Below are positions 1 to 5,938 of a stretch of 5,938 nt of DNA, piece by piece. Under the pieces are notes generated by a model, which saw only the letters and a program-made list of their open reading frames with translations, made no database searches and had not been told where the DNA came from. The translations under genes and the position numbers were made by a program. The stretch's first letter is position 1. Each line of letters starts with the position of its first letter. This stretch comes from an uncultured Anaerolineales bacterium (GTDB lineage: Bacteria; Chloroflexota; Anaerolineae; Anaerolineales; UBA11657): NCBI GenBank assembly GCA_913031335.1, contig CAJWGI010000096.1:1-5938 (forward strand), in the 5' to 3' direction.

Positions 1-1628
1 GCGGCGATGTGAGCGGCGTTGCCGGCGATAAAGGTGGTGCGGCTGGCGTGCACGCCCACATCCCACGGTTTTACGTCGGTGTCGCTGTTAAGCACGCGCA
101 CATCGTTCACGTCTACGCCGAGCACGGCGGCGACGATTTGCGCCAGCACGGTTTCCGATCCTTGCCCGATTTCGGTACTGCCGGTGATTAGCGACACGTG
201 CCCGAAATCATCCACCTTGACCGTCGCTCCGCAGCCATCGCTGCGGTAGATGCGTGCGCCGCCGCCCACGTTCAGCGTGCAGGCGAAACCGATGCCCCGT
301 TTCAATTCCGGCCGGCTGCCACCCCCGTCGTGTGGCACACCGGCGCTGGCCGGATACCCGCCCTCATTTACGGATAGCGCGAAACTATCCGCGCGCACGG
401 CGACGGCCTCGATGCATTCGCGCAGTCCGCAGGAGGTGATGATTAACCCTTGCGGCGTCTCTGTGTTTGGTTGATTTGCATTGCGGGCGCGGAAATCTGC
501 CTGATCCATGTCAAGTTGTTCGGCAAGTTGATCCATCACAGTTTCAATGAAAAATGTGGACTGCGGGTTTCCGTAACCGCGCATTGCGCCGGTGACCGGG
601 TTGTTGGTGTAGATGTTGTCGGCGCGAAAACGCACGTGCGGCACGCTGTAAAGCGAGGCGCTGGTTTCCATCATCACCAGCGGCGTGACAACTCCCCATG
701 ACACGTATGCTCCAATATCAAGTTGCGCGCGCACGTCGCGGAAGGTGAGCTGCCCATCGGCCCGCGCTCCGGCGCGCACGCTGACGCTACAGGGCTGGCG
801 CACTGGCCCGGCGATGAACTCCTCGTGGCGCGAGAACGCCAACCGCACCGGTTTCCCGGCCTTGCGCGCCATTAGCGCGGCGATGGGGTGATATGGATAA
901 ATATCAAGTTCACGCCCGAACGCGCCGCCGATAGCGGTCTGGATGATCCGAATATGGCTGCCCGGGATTCCCAGCGCCTCTGAAAGATCGCGCTGCAGCA
1001 GGAACGGGATTTGCGTGGTACTCCACATTGTAAGCTTGTCGTGATGGTCGAATTGTGCCACGATGACGCTGGTTTCCATGCACGCGTGCGTGACGTAGGG
1101 CAAATCAAAGCTGGCTTCGACGACCACCTCGGATTCAGCTTCTCCGGCGACGATGTCGCCGTGCGAGTAGTTGTAGGAATTGAAATGATTGCTGCCGTGC
1201 TCTGGATGGATTAGCGGAGCACCCTCGGCCAGCGCTTGCTCCGGCGAGAAAATGGCGGTCAACTCTTCGTATTCCACCTTTATTAGGCGCAGCGCTTCCT
1301 CGGCAGTGTCTGCATCGATTGCGACGACGCCCGCTATTTCATCGCGCAGGCTGCGCACATTTTCGCTTTTAAATGGGGTGTTATCTTTGCCGTAACCGAA
1401 TTTCGTGCTGGGGTTGTCGGCGGCGGTGAGCACGCATGTGACGCCGCGTAGCTGCGCCGCGCGCGATGTGTCTATCTGAGCAACGCGCGCATGTGGGTGA
1501 CGGGAATATAGGATTGCGCCGTGCATCATCCCCGGCAGGCGCACGTCGTGCCCGTAAGTGGCGCGGCCGGTGGCTTTATCCGGCGCGTCCAGTTTGGGGA
1601 TGCGCTGTCCGATGGCGGTTGTGGTCAT
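1..1628 (-). CDS. Molybdenum hydroxylase large subunit, molybdopterin-binding (xanthine dehydrogenase family), 3' end cut by window edge
   Basis: This is the catalytic subunit of a xanthine dehydrogenase/aldehyde oxidase-family enzyme, which binds molybdopterin cytosine dinucleotide and normally hydroxylates an aldehyde or N-heterocycle using water. The frame is open without a stop for 542 codons from ATG at 1628 to the left edge. Family members are usually about 740-790 residues, so roughly the last third is missing, including the expected catalytic Glu. Visible family signatures are a start near IGQRIPKLDAPDKATG (residues 6-21), HACME (181-185), GGAFG (234-238), AMRGYGNPQ (348-356), a GSTEIGQGSETV cofactor loop (483-494) and DVGVHASRTTFIAGNAA (523-539). 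The loop of form I CO dehydrogenase (AYRCSFR) is absent. No signal peptide or Tat motif is seen, so it should be cytoplasmic. The start overlaps the stop of the [2Fe-2S] subunit gene (ATGA), and AGG lies about 9 nt upstream as a weak ribosome site. The family is clear; the substrate is not. Confidence 0.95.
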   Translation of the reverse strand, partial: MTTTAIGQRIPKLDAPDKATGRATYGHDVRLPGMMHGAILYSRHPHARVAQIDTSRAAQLRGVTCVLTAADNPSTKFGYGKDNTPFKSENVRSLRDEIAGVVAIDADTAEEALRLIKVEYEELTAIFSPEQALAEGAPLIHPEHGSNHFNSYNYSHGDIVAGEAESEVVVEASFDLPYVTHACMETSVIVAQFDHHDKLTMWSTTQIPFLLQRDLSEALGIPGSHIRIIQTAIGGAFGRELDIYPYHPIAALMARKAGKPVRLAFSRHEEFIAGPVRQPCSVSVRAGARADGQLTFRDVRAQLDIGAYVSWGVVTPLVMMETSASLYSVPHVRFRADNIYTNNPVTGAMRGYGNPQSTFFIETVMDQLAEQLDMDQADFRARNANQPNTETPQGLIITSCGLRECIEAVAVRADSFALSVNEGGYPASAGVPHDGGGSRPELKRGIGFACTLNVGGGARIYRSDGCGATVKVDDFGHVSLITGSTEIGQGSETVLAQIVAAVLGVDVNDVRVLNSDTDVKPWDVGVHASRTTFIAGNAAHIA

Positions 1629-2095
1629 GGCGACTGCCTGGCCGCTGTCATCACCGCATCCACGATTTTGACGTATCCGGTGCAACGACACAGGTTGCCG
1701 GAAAGCCATGCGCGCGTCTCCGCTTCTGTGGGGCGCGGTTTTTCGCTCAGAAGCGCTAGGCCGTTCATCACGAAACCGGGTGTGCAAAATCCGCACTGGA
1801 TGCCGCCTTTCTCGACCAGTGCTTGCTGTAGAGAATTGGGTTTTCCATCATCCAACACGCCCTCTACCGTGGTGATTTGTGCGCCGTGGTAATCGGCGGC
1901 CAGCAGCAGGCAAGAAGTCATCGGCAACCCATCCACGTGGACGGTGCACGCGCCACAGTCTCCAGCATCGCAGCCTCGGTGCGTGCCCAGAAGCCCTAGC
2001 TCGTCCCGTAGCACATCGAGCAGTGTGCGCCGCGTGTCCAGATAGAGTTCGTGTGGGTCGCCGTTAACCGACAGGGAAACCAGAATCTTTGCCAT
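1625..2095 (-). CDS. Molybdenum hydroxylase small subunit with two [2Fe-2S] clusters (CoxS/XdhC-type)
   Basis: This 156-residue protein is the electron-transfer subunit of the hydroxylase and links the molybdenum site to FAD. The N-terminal plant-type ferredoxin domain (about 1-75) carries Cys42, Cys47, Cys50 and Cys62 in the order C-x4-C-x2-C-x11-C. The C-terminal helical domain (about 85-150) carries Cys101 and Cys104 (QCGFCTPG) and Cys136 and Cys138 (NLCRCTGY), the hallmark of the second cluster near the molybdopterin. All eight ligands are present and the length is normal for the family (about 150-170). The start ATG lies 6 nt after the radical SAM stop codon, in an arrangement TAATGATTAATG. 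An ATG overlapping that stop is out of frame, so the second ATG is the start. No good ribosome site is visible, so translation is probably coupled to the upstream gene. The stop overlaps the large subunit start by 4 nt. Confidence 0.97.
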   Translation of the reverse strand: MAKILVSLSVNGDPHELYLDTRRTLLDVLRDELGLLGTHRGCDAGDCGACTVHVDGLPMTSCLLLAADYHGAQITTVEGVLDDGKPNSLQQALVEKGGIQCGFCTPGFVMNGLALLSEKPRPTEAETRAWLSGNLCRCTGYVKIVDAVMTAARQSP

Positions 2096-2101
2096 TAATC
2101 A

Positions 2102-4210
2102 TTATCTGTTCATTGCTGTTCTTCCGCTTCCGCTGAGAAGCGCCCAGGCGAAGCGGAAAGTCAAAACCAGATCGCGCGTTAAATTGGCCGTGGCCTTTGC
2201 CGGCCGCACGCGCCAAAATCTACCACGGCGTAAATGATGCCACTGCTGCAGCCAGAACCAGTCGAGGGAGCGCCGCGATGCGCTCACGCTTTGCATGTGC
2301 TTCTCGACGCGCATGATCCAGTCGCGCAAATCAGCCGGGATTCTGCTCCACAGGCTGAGAAAGCCGGTCTCGGCGTTGATTGGCGGCAAGGTGAGCCGTT
2401 CGCGCAGCGGGGAGAGTGAAGCCCCCAATGCTTCACGGCGCTGCTGCAGAATGGCTGGCAGCACGGTGTTTGTCCAGTCGTGTAGCCCTCGGCGCAGCTC
2501 GACTATGTTGGCGGTGGGCAGTTCCGGTAGGCGAAACGATATTGCCCATTCCACCTCATGTTCTCGCAAGCGCTGCAGGTCCTCCAGCAATCTCTGTTCG
2601 AGGCGGGTGGGTGGGCGGGTCTGCAGCCAGAGTTCTTCCATCTCCACCAGCAGGGCGACCCACTGGCGCAGCTGCCGTGTTTTCTCGCGCAGCTGCGCAG
2701 TAAAGTGCGCCCAGCGGCCGGCGACTGGGTAACCAGGGCGGCGCGCGCGACGTTCCTTAATGCGCCAGAATCCGGCGATCATCGGGTGTTCGCCCTCGAT
2801 TTCGGCTGCGCTTTTGTACCAAATGAAGTTGAGGAACACGCTCCAGTAGTTCTTCGCCGGAACGCGGCTGAGAATGGCGCGCATGTTTTCAAAGCTGTAA
2901 AAAGTGCGCCAGCATTCGCGGTAAAGTGAGAACCATTCCTCGGCGCTCATGTTCGGGTGCGGCATGGCCGCGTGAAAGGAATCGTAACGGTTGTAGTCCG
3001 GGTCGAGCGGCTGCCCTGTGTTCACCAGCTTGCAATGGTCGCGCGAGCCGGGCAGAGGGCCGAGCATGAAGAAGGATGCCTGCTCAACCTGCAATTCGTT
3101 GCTCAAAAAGCGCAGGTCTGCGCGCACGCTCTCGAGTGTGTCGTGCGGGAAGCCGATGATGTAAGCCGCATGGGTGGAGACTTCGGCCGAATGCCATGCT
3201 GCGGTGAGTTTACGGAATGCTTCCAGCGAGTTCTGGCGCTTTCCGGATGCTTTGAGATTGTCAGCGTTGATGCTTTCGATGCCGAGAAAGACCTGTGAGC
3301 ATCCCGCGCGGCGCGCCTTCTCAATGAAATTGGGAATGCGATACGAGAGTACGTCGGCCTGCATCATGAAAGTGAGCGGCAGCCCTTCGGACTCGCGCAG
3401 CTGGATTAACCCGTCGAAAATCGCTTCCCAGTGTTTGTTGCGCGCGAAATTGTCGTCGGTGAAGAAATAGTAGTGCGTCCCGGATTTGCGGTAGTTCTCG
3501 CGCAGCGCCTGCAACACCGCCTGCGGGTCGCGGTAGCGCATTTTGCGCCCCTGCACGTTGATAATGCAGCAAAACGAGCAATCAAACGGGCAGCCGCGCC
3601 CGCAATCCAGCGTGCCGCCGTCGGAATAGACAAAACGGCGCAGGTAGCTGCGGTTTATGCGCGGCAGCGGCGCATCCAGCAGCGAGGGCGGGTCGGCAAT
3701 GAAATCGTATAGCGGCTGCGCGGCGCCGTTCACCAGATCGCGCAGCAGTTCGTCCCAGCGATGCTCAACCTCGCCTTTGACCACGGTTACGCCCAGGTCG
3801 AGCAGTTCCTGAATCTCGGGAGAGACTTGCGGAAACATGGCCAACATTCCGCTGACATGGAAGCCGCCAATCCAGACCTCCACTCCGGCGCGCCGAAACT
3901 GCCGCGCCAGATCTGCCGCGCGGGGAAATTGATTGGTCTGCACGCCCACGAGCATTACCGCTGCTTTAACGTGCGGCGAGCGGCTGGCGCGGCAGATGCG
4001 CCCGACCGGTATGCACTGCACGCTATCGTCGAGAAGATGAGTCTCGATTCTGATATCCCCCAGTGCGCGCCGGGCCACGCTGTCTGCGGTCAGCGCGTCG
4101 AGAGTGACCAGTGTGTTGCTGGGGAGCACACCGCGCCAATAGCGGATGACATAGCCGTCGTCGTCATATTTGGATGGCTTTATCAGGTAGAGCTTTAGCT
4201 TTCGAAGCAT
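2102..4210 (-). CDS. B12-binding-type radical SAM protein with a long uncharacterised C-terminal region
   Basis: This 702-residue protein belongs to the large radical SAM family with an N-terminal cobalamin-binding-like domain (COG1032 type). Members carry out varied methylations, ring closures and other radical reactions. Residues about 1-190 look like the Rossmann-type B12 domain: the VMLVGVQTNQF strand, GGFH at 116-118 within IGGFHVSG, and GEVEHRWDELL (146-156). The cobalamin DxHxxG motif is not seen, as in many relatives. The radical SAM core spans about 200-400. It has the [4Fe-4S]-SAM motif C207-x3-C211-x2-C214 with extra Cys203 and Cys215 beside it, FTDDNF (250-255), FLGIES (308-313) and IIGFPHDT (351-358). 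The remaining 300 residues are unassigned: a section ending ERRARRPGYP, a charged Leu-rich helical stretch (about 500-555) and a Trp/Arg-rich tail. The gene sits between the FAD and [2Fe-2S] subunit genes. It starts with ATG after a 76-nt gap with a weak AGAGAG site. The substrate is unknown. Confidence 0.92.
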   Translation of the reverse strand: MLRKLKLYLIKPSKYDDDGYVIRYWRGVLPSNTLVTLDALTADSVARRALGDIRIETHLLDDSVQCIPVGRICRASRSPHVKAAVMLVGVQTNQFPRAADLARQFRRAGVEVWIGGFHVSGMLAMFPQVSPEIQELLDLGVTVVKGEVEHRWDELLRDLVNGAAQPLYDFIADPPSLLDAPLPRINRSYLRRFVYSDGGTLDCGRGCPFDCSFCCIINVQGRKMRYRDPQAVLQALRENYRKSGTHYYFFTDDNFARNKHWEAIFDGLIQLRESEGLPLTFMMQADVLSYRIPNFIEKARRAGCSQVFLGIESINADNLKASGKRQNSLEAFRKLTAAWHSAEVSTHAAYIIGFPHDTLESVRADLRFLSNELQVEQASFFMLGPLPGSRDHCKLVNTGQPLDPDYNRYDSFHAAMPHPNMSAEEWFSLYRECWRTFYSFENMRAILSRVPAKNYWSVFLNFIWYKSAAEIEGEHPMIAGFWRIKERRARRPGYPVAGRWAHFTAQLREKTRQLRQWVALLVEMEELWLQTRPPTRLEQRLLEDLQRLREHEVEWAISFRLPELPTANIVELRRGLHDWTNTVLPAILQQRREALGASLSPLRERLTLPPINAETGFLSLWSRIPADLRDWIMRVEKHMQSVSASRRSLDWFWLQQWHHLRRGRFWRVRPAKATANLTRDLVLTFRFAWALLSGSGRTAMNR

Positions 4211-4253
4211 GGGCGATTTCTCTCTGGGGAACAGGCAATTCGGTAGTGCGGCG

Positions 4254-4284
4254 ATTATACCTGAGAAGAGCGCGCGCGTGTCGC
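4254..4284 (-). promoter_or_regulatory. Candidate sigma70-type promoter ahead of the radical SAM gene
   Basis: On the minus strand, the gap between the FAD subunit gene and the radical SAM gene holds a perfect TATAAT (4254-4259), ending 43 nt before the radical SAM start codon. A partial -35 match, GCGACA (4279-4284, four of six bases), lies 19 nt upstream, which is longer than the usual 16-18 nt spacing. The hexamer stands out in a very GC-rich setting. It could let the radical SAM and downstream hydroxylase genes be expressed apart from the upstream genes. A chance match is quite possible. Confidence 0.35.
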
Positions 4285-4296
4285 GGTTAGCGCGCG
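4271..4296 (-). other. GC-only inverted repeat at the end of the FAD subunit gene
   Basis: Seven-base arms made only of G and C (4290-4296 and 4271-4277) can pair around a 12-nt loop that contains the FAD subunit stop codon TAA. No run of T follows, so it is not a standard intrinsic terminator. It might stabilise or punctuate the mRNA ahead of the radical SAM gene, but alternating CG tracts are self-complementary and arise easily in GC-rich DNA. Confidence 0.2.
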
Positions 4297-5156
4297 TGGA
4301 GGGGCTGGGCGTTGCTCAGCGCGGTCAGGGCGCGGCGGGTGAGTACGCCTACCATCCGCCGCCGGTACCAGGCTGAGCCGCGAATGTCGTCAATTGGCGC
4401 GCATTCTTCAGAGGCAATCCGGGCTGCGTTTGCGATGATATCGTCTGTGAGCGATTGTCCCGCCAGCGCCGCCTCGGCTTGGCGGGCGCGCAGCGGAGTC
4501 GGGGCAACCGCGCCGAGCAGGATACTGGCAGTCCGGCAGCGACCGGCTGCCAGCTCCAGGCGCGCTGCCACACCCACCACGGCGATGTCCATGAATGCGC
4601 GCGGGGCATGTTTGATGTAAACCGCGTTCCCCTTCGGAGGCGGAATGTTGATGGCCTGCAGCAGCTCGCCCGCGTGAAGGGCCGATTCGCCCGGGCCGCG
4701 GAAAAAATCCTCCAACGGGATTTCGCGTTCCCCGTCCGCGCTGACGATGTGCGCGCTTGCGCTGCGCGCAATCAGGGGCGGCGCAAGGTCTGCAGAGGGG
4801 GAGGCGTTGCACAGGTTACCGCCCACAGTCGCGAAACTGCGAATCTGTTCGGAGGCCATAAAGCCGGCGGCGTGCGCCACGCTGGGGTAGCTTTCGAGCA
4901 CGAGCGGCGAGCGTGTCAGCTCGCGCAAAGTGACCAGCGCGCCCAAGCGCAGATCGCCAGCGTTTGTGGCGCTAATGCCCTGCAACGGCTGCAGTTTTTT
5001 GATATTGACAATCGTCTCGGGCTCGGCTTTTCCGGACTTCATATAAAGCATCAGGTCGGTGCCGCCGGCGATGACGCGCGCTGTGCCGTCATGTTGCGCC
5101 AGCAGCGCCAGCGCTTCCGGCAATGTTTGGGGGGTATGGTGGTCGAACGCTTGCAT
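4287..5156 (-). CDS. Molybdenum hydroxylase FAD-binding subunit (CoxM/XdhB-type)
   Basis: This 289-residue protein is the flavin subunit of the hydroxylase, where electrons leave to an acceptor (or enter, if the enzyme works as a reductase). The FAD-binding domain covers about 1-175. It has the AGGTDLM loop (30-36), which contacts the FAD pyrophosphate, and the second FAD motif in FATVGGNLCNASPSAD (108-123). The C-terminal CO dehydrogenase flavoprotein-like domain (about 178-282) includes PRAFMDIAVVGVAA (185-198) and DDIRGSAWYRRRM (256-268), both usual in the family. Length is standard (about 280-300). The extra segment of about 40 residues with four Cys found in 4-hydroxybenzoyl-CoA reductase beta subunits is absent; only Cys116, Cys207 and Cys252 occur. 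The ATG start lies 8 nt after the IorB-like stop codon, without a clear ribosome site at the right distance, which suggests coupled translation. The matching [2Fe-2S] and Mo subunit genes follow after the radical SAM gene. Confidence 0.96.
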   Translation of the reverse strand: MQAFDHHTPQTLPEALALLAQHDGTARVIAGGTDLMLYMKSGKAEPETIVNIKKLQPLQGISATNAGDLRLGALVTLRELTRSPLVLESYPSVAHAAGFMASEQIRSFATVGGNLCNASPSADLAPPLIARSASAHIVSADGEREIPLEDFFRGPGESALHAGELLQAINIPPPKGNAVYIKHAPRAFMDIAVVGVAARLELAAGRCRTASILLGAVAPTPLRARQAEAALAGQSLTDDIIANAARIASEECAPIDDIRGSAWYRRRMVGVLTRRALTALSNAQPLHAR

Positions 5157-5164
5157 GGATTGGG

Positions 5165-5716
5165 TCAGGTTTTCTTTCCGGCCTGATAGCCAATCTGCAG
5201 CGCCTTCAAATTAAGTTCTCGCCCACGTGGGGCTATTTCGCTGACTGTCCGGCGCAGGGTTTCGATATCCAGGGGCAGCGCCGGGTGCGCAACGGCAAAC
5301 CCGGCCAGAATGACGTTGGCGACCGCGGCCGTGCCCAGTTCCATCGCCTGTTGACTGGCTGGCAGGCTGCGCGTCTCGATGGCAAGCCGTTTCAGGTGCT
5401 CACCGACTTCGGGGTGCAACCCATTGCTGGAATTGACGAAGACGACGCCTTTCCGGCGCAAATAACCCAAATTGCGAAGGGCTTCGTTGGCTTCCATTGC
5501 CAGCAGCACATCAGCTGTCCCGCGCCTGATCAGCGGGGCCTCGCTACCGCCTATCTTCACGTGAGAGATTACCGAACCGCCGCGCTGGCTCATGCCGTGA
5601 GTCTCAGAAACCATGACAAGTTGCCCGAGCGCGACGGCGGTGTTTGAAATCAGCCGGGTGAGAAACACCACACCCTGTCCACCCAAGCCGGTTATGATCA
5701 GTTTGAGTTCACTCAT
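5165..5716 (-). CDS. iorB: Indolepyruvate:ferredoxin oxidoreductase beta subunit-like (2-oxoacid:acceptor oxidoreductase gamma domain)
   Basis: This 183-residue protein matches the small subunit of indolepyruvate-type ferredoxin oxidoreductases. With the thiamine-diphosphate alpha subunit, these oxidatively decarboxylate aryl 2-oxoacids to aryl-acetyl-CoA and reduce ferredoxin. Visible features are the N-terminal IITGLGGQGVVFLTRLI (7-23), with the GxGGQG turn, and HGMSQRGGSVISHVKIG (about 41-57), a strong IorB signature. An ADVLLAMEANEALR segment follows. Length is close to the usual 190-200. I chose the ATG at 5716 because MSELKLIITGLGGQG places the glycine motif where relatives have it, and GGGAA lies just upstream, although rather close. 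An alternative in-frame start at 5755-5758 would add 14 residues of no recognisable character. The alpha-type ferredoxin end lies 70 nt upstream and the FAD subunit gene 8 nt downstream. The real 2-oxoacid substrate cannot be read from this subunit. Confidence 0.9.
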   Translation of the reverse strand: MSELKLIITGLGGQGVVFLTRLISNTAVALGQLVMVSETHGMSQRGGSVISHVKIGGSEAPLIRRGTADVLLAMEANEALRNLGYLRRKGVVFVNSSNGLHPEVGEHLKRLAIETRSLPASQQAMELGTAAVANVILAGFAVAHPALPLDIETLRRTVSEIAPRGRELNLKALQIGYQAGKKT

Positions 5717-5786
5717 TGGATTCCCGTTTGCTGAAGCGTGATTGCGGGGTGCCATCAACTGTCAGCAATTGGCCGCCTACCATCCG
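5717..5786. other. Short intergenic gap between the iorA-like and iorB-like genes
   Basis: These 70 nt hold no convincing gene, terminator or promoter. The part next to the iorB-like gene provides GGGAA before its ATG on the minus strand. The gap is longer than expected for tightly coupled iorAB genes. If the alternative start at 5755-5758 were used it would shrink to about 30 nt. Confidence 0.5.
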
Positions 5787-5938
5787 CTAAACGCGCTGCT
5801 CTTCCGTTGTCATAACCTCCGGCACAATGAAACCCTTGTAGCAGGCGTCGATACATTGTCCGCATTCAACACAGATTTTGTAATCAATGTCCACCCGGCT
5901 TCTATCGGCACTGAGAGAGATGGCCGGGCATTCAAACG
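5787..5938 (-). CDS. iorA: C-terminal ferredoxin domain, probably indolepyruvate:ferredoxin oxidoreductase alpha subunit, 5' part outside the window
   Basis: Only the last 49 codons are present, ending in TAG at 5787-5789. The fragment begins FECPAISLSADRSRVDIDY and continues with KICVECGQCIDACYKGF, a complete C-x2-C-x2-C-x3-C [4Fe-4S] motif. The Cys of ECPAI would be the fourth ligand, in the CP position, of a preceding cluster motif. This is how the two-cluster ferredoxin tail of IorA proteins ends, and the next gene is a clear iorB-type gene, so IorA is the best call. The thiamine-diphosphate domains that would prove it lie beyond the right edge. The alternative is a separate small ferredoxin gene; the fragment alone cannot exclude this. 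Confidence 0.75.
   Translation of the reverse strand, partial: FECPAISLSADRSRVDIDYKICVECGQCIDACYKGFIVPEVMTTEEQRV

Noticed and set aside
872..1108. Minus-strand 78-codon open frame inside the large subunit
   Set aside because: It is a different frame within the Mo subunit gene, which reads through this region without a stop and with conserved motifs.
1..1628. Assignment as CO dehydrogenase large subunit (CoxL)
   Set aside because: The active-site loop with the Cu-binding Cys of form I enzymes is missing; AMRGYGNPQ is found in its place.
4287..5156. Assignment as 4-hydroxybenzoyl-CoA reductase beta subunit
   Set aside because: The insert of about 40 residues with four Cys that binds a [4Fe-4S] cluster is absent, and the length is that of ordinary FAD subunits.
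4455..5186. Plus-strand open frame of 243 codons
   Set aside because: It lies opposite the FAD subunit gene, which has clear family motifs over its full length. The predicted product shows no recognisable domain. It is an antisense open frame caused by GC-rich codon bias.
5123..5647. Plus-strand open frame of 174 codons
   Set aside because: It is antisense to the iorB-like gene, whose GxGGQG and HGMSQRGGS motifs identify the true coding strand.
1..5938. CRISPR arrays, tRNA or rRNA genes, insertion sequences or transposases
   Set aside because: No regularly spaced repeats, RNA-gene signatures, terminal inverted repeats or transposase motifs were seen. Nearly all bases are accounted for by the six minus-strand genes.

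Overview
This is a compact, single-direction gene block: every gene I can support reads on the minus strand, from right to left. The DNA is GC-rich and tightly packed. Family resemblances suggest a proteobacterium, possibly a betaproteobacterium, with anaerobic or microaerobic aromatic or amino-acid metabolism. That placement is an impression, because no marker gene is present.

In transcription order the block holds: (1) the last 49 residues of a ferredoxin-bearing protein, most likely the alpha subunit of indolepyruvate (2-oxoacid):ferredoxin oxidoreductase (5787-5938, cut by the right edge); (2) its beta/gamma-type partner, IorB-like (5165-5716); (3) the FAD subunit of a xanthine dehydrogenase-family molybdenum hydroxylase (4287-5156); (4) a 702-residue radical SAM protein with an N-terminal cobalamin-binding-like domain and a long uncharacterised C-terminal part (2102-4210); (5) the two-[2Fe-2S] subunit of the hydroxylase (1625-2095); (6) the molybdopterin-binding large subunit (1-1628, cut by the left edge after 542 residues).

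Spacing is short: 70, 8, 76 and 6 nt gaps, then a 4-nt ATGA overlap. This fits one operon. The 76-nt gap before the radical SAM gene is an exception because it carries a perfect TATAAT hexamer and a GC-only inverted repeat, so an internal promoter is possible.

The three hydroxylase genes should encode a cytoplasmic heterotrimer of the CoxMSL/XdhABC layout that moves electrons between a molybdenum site, two [2Fe-2S] clusters and FAD. It is not a form I CO dehydrogenase, because the Cys-containing active-site loop is absent. It also lacks the [4Fe-4S] insert that marks the beta subunit of 4-hydroxybenzoyl-CoA reductase, so its substrate is unassigned. The unusual point is the company it keeps: an IorAB-type ferredoxin oxidoreductase directly upstream, and a B12/radical SAM enzyme placed between two hydroxylase subunit genes. 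Together they suggest a pathway in which an aryl 2-oxoacid or aryl-acetyl compound is handled by IorAB, the hydroxylase and a cobalamin-radical enzyme. This is inference from gene order only.
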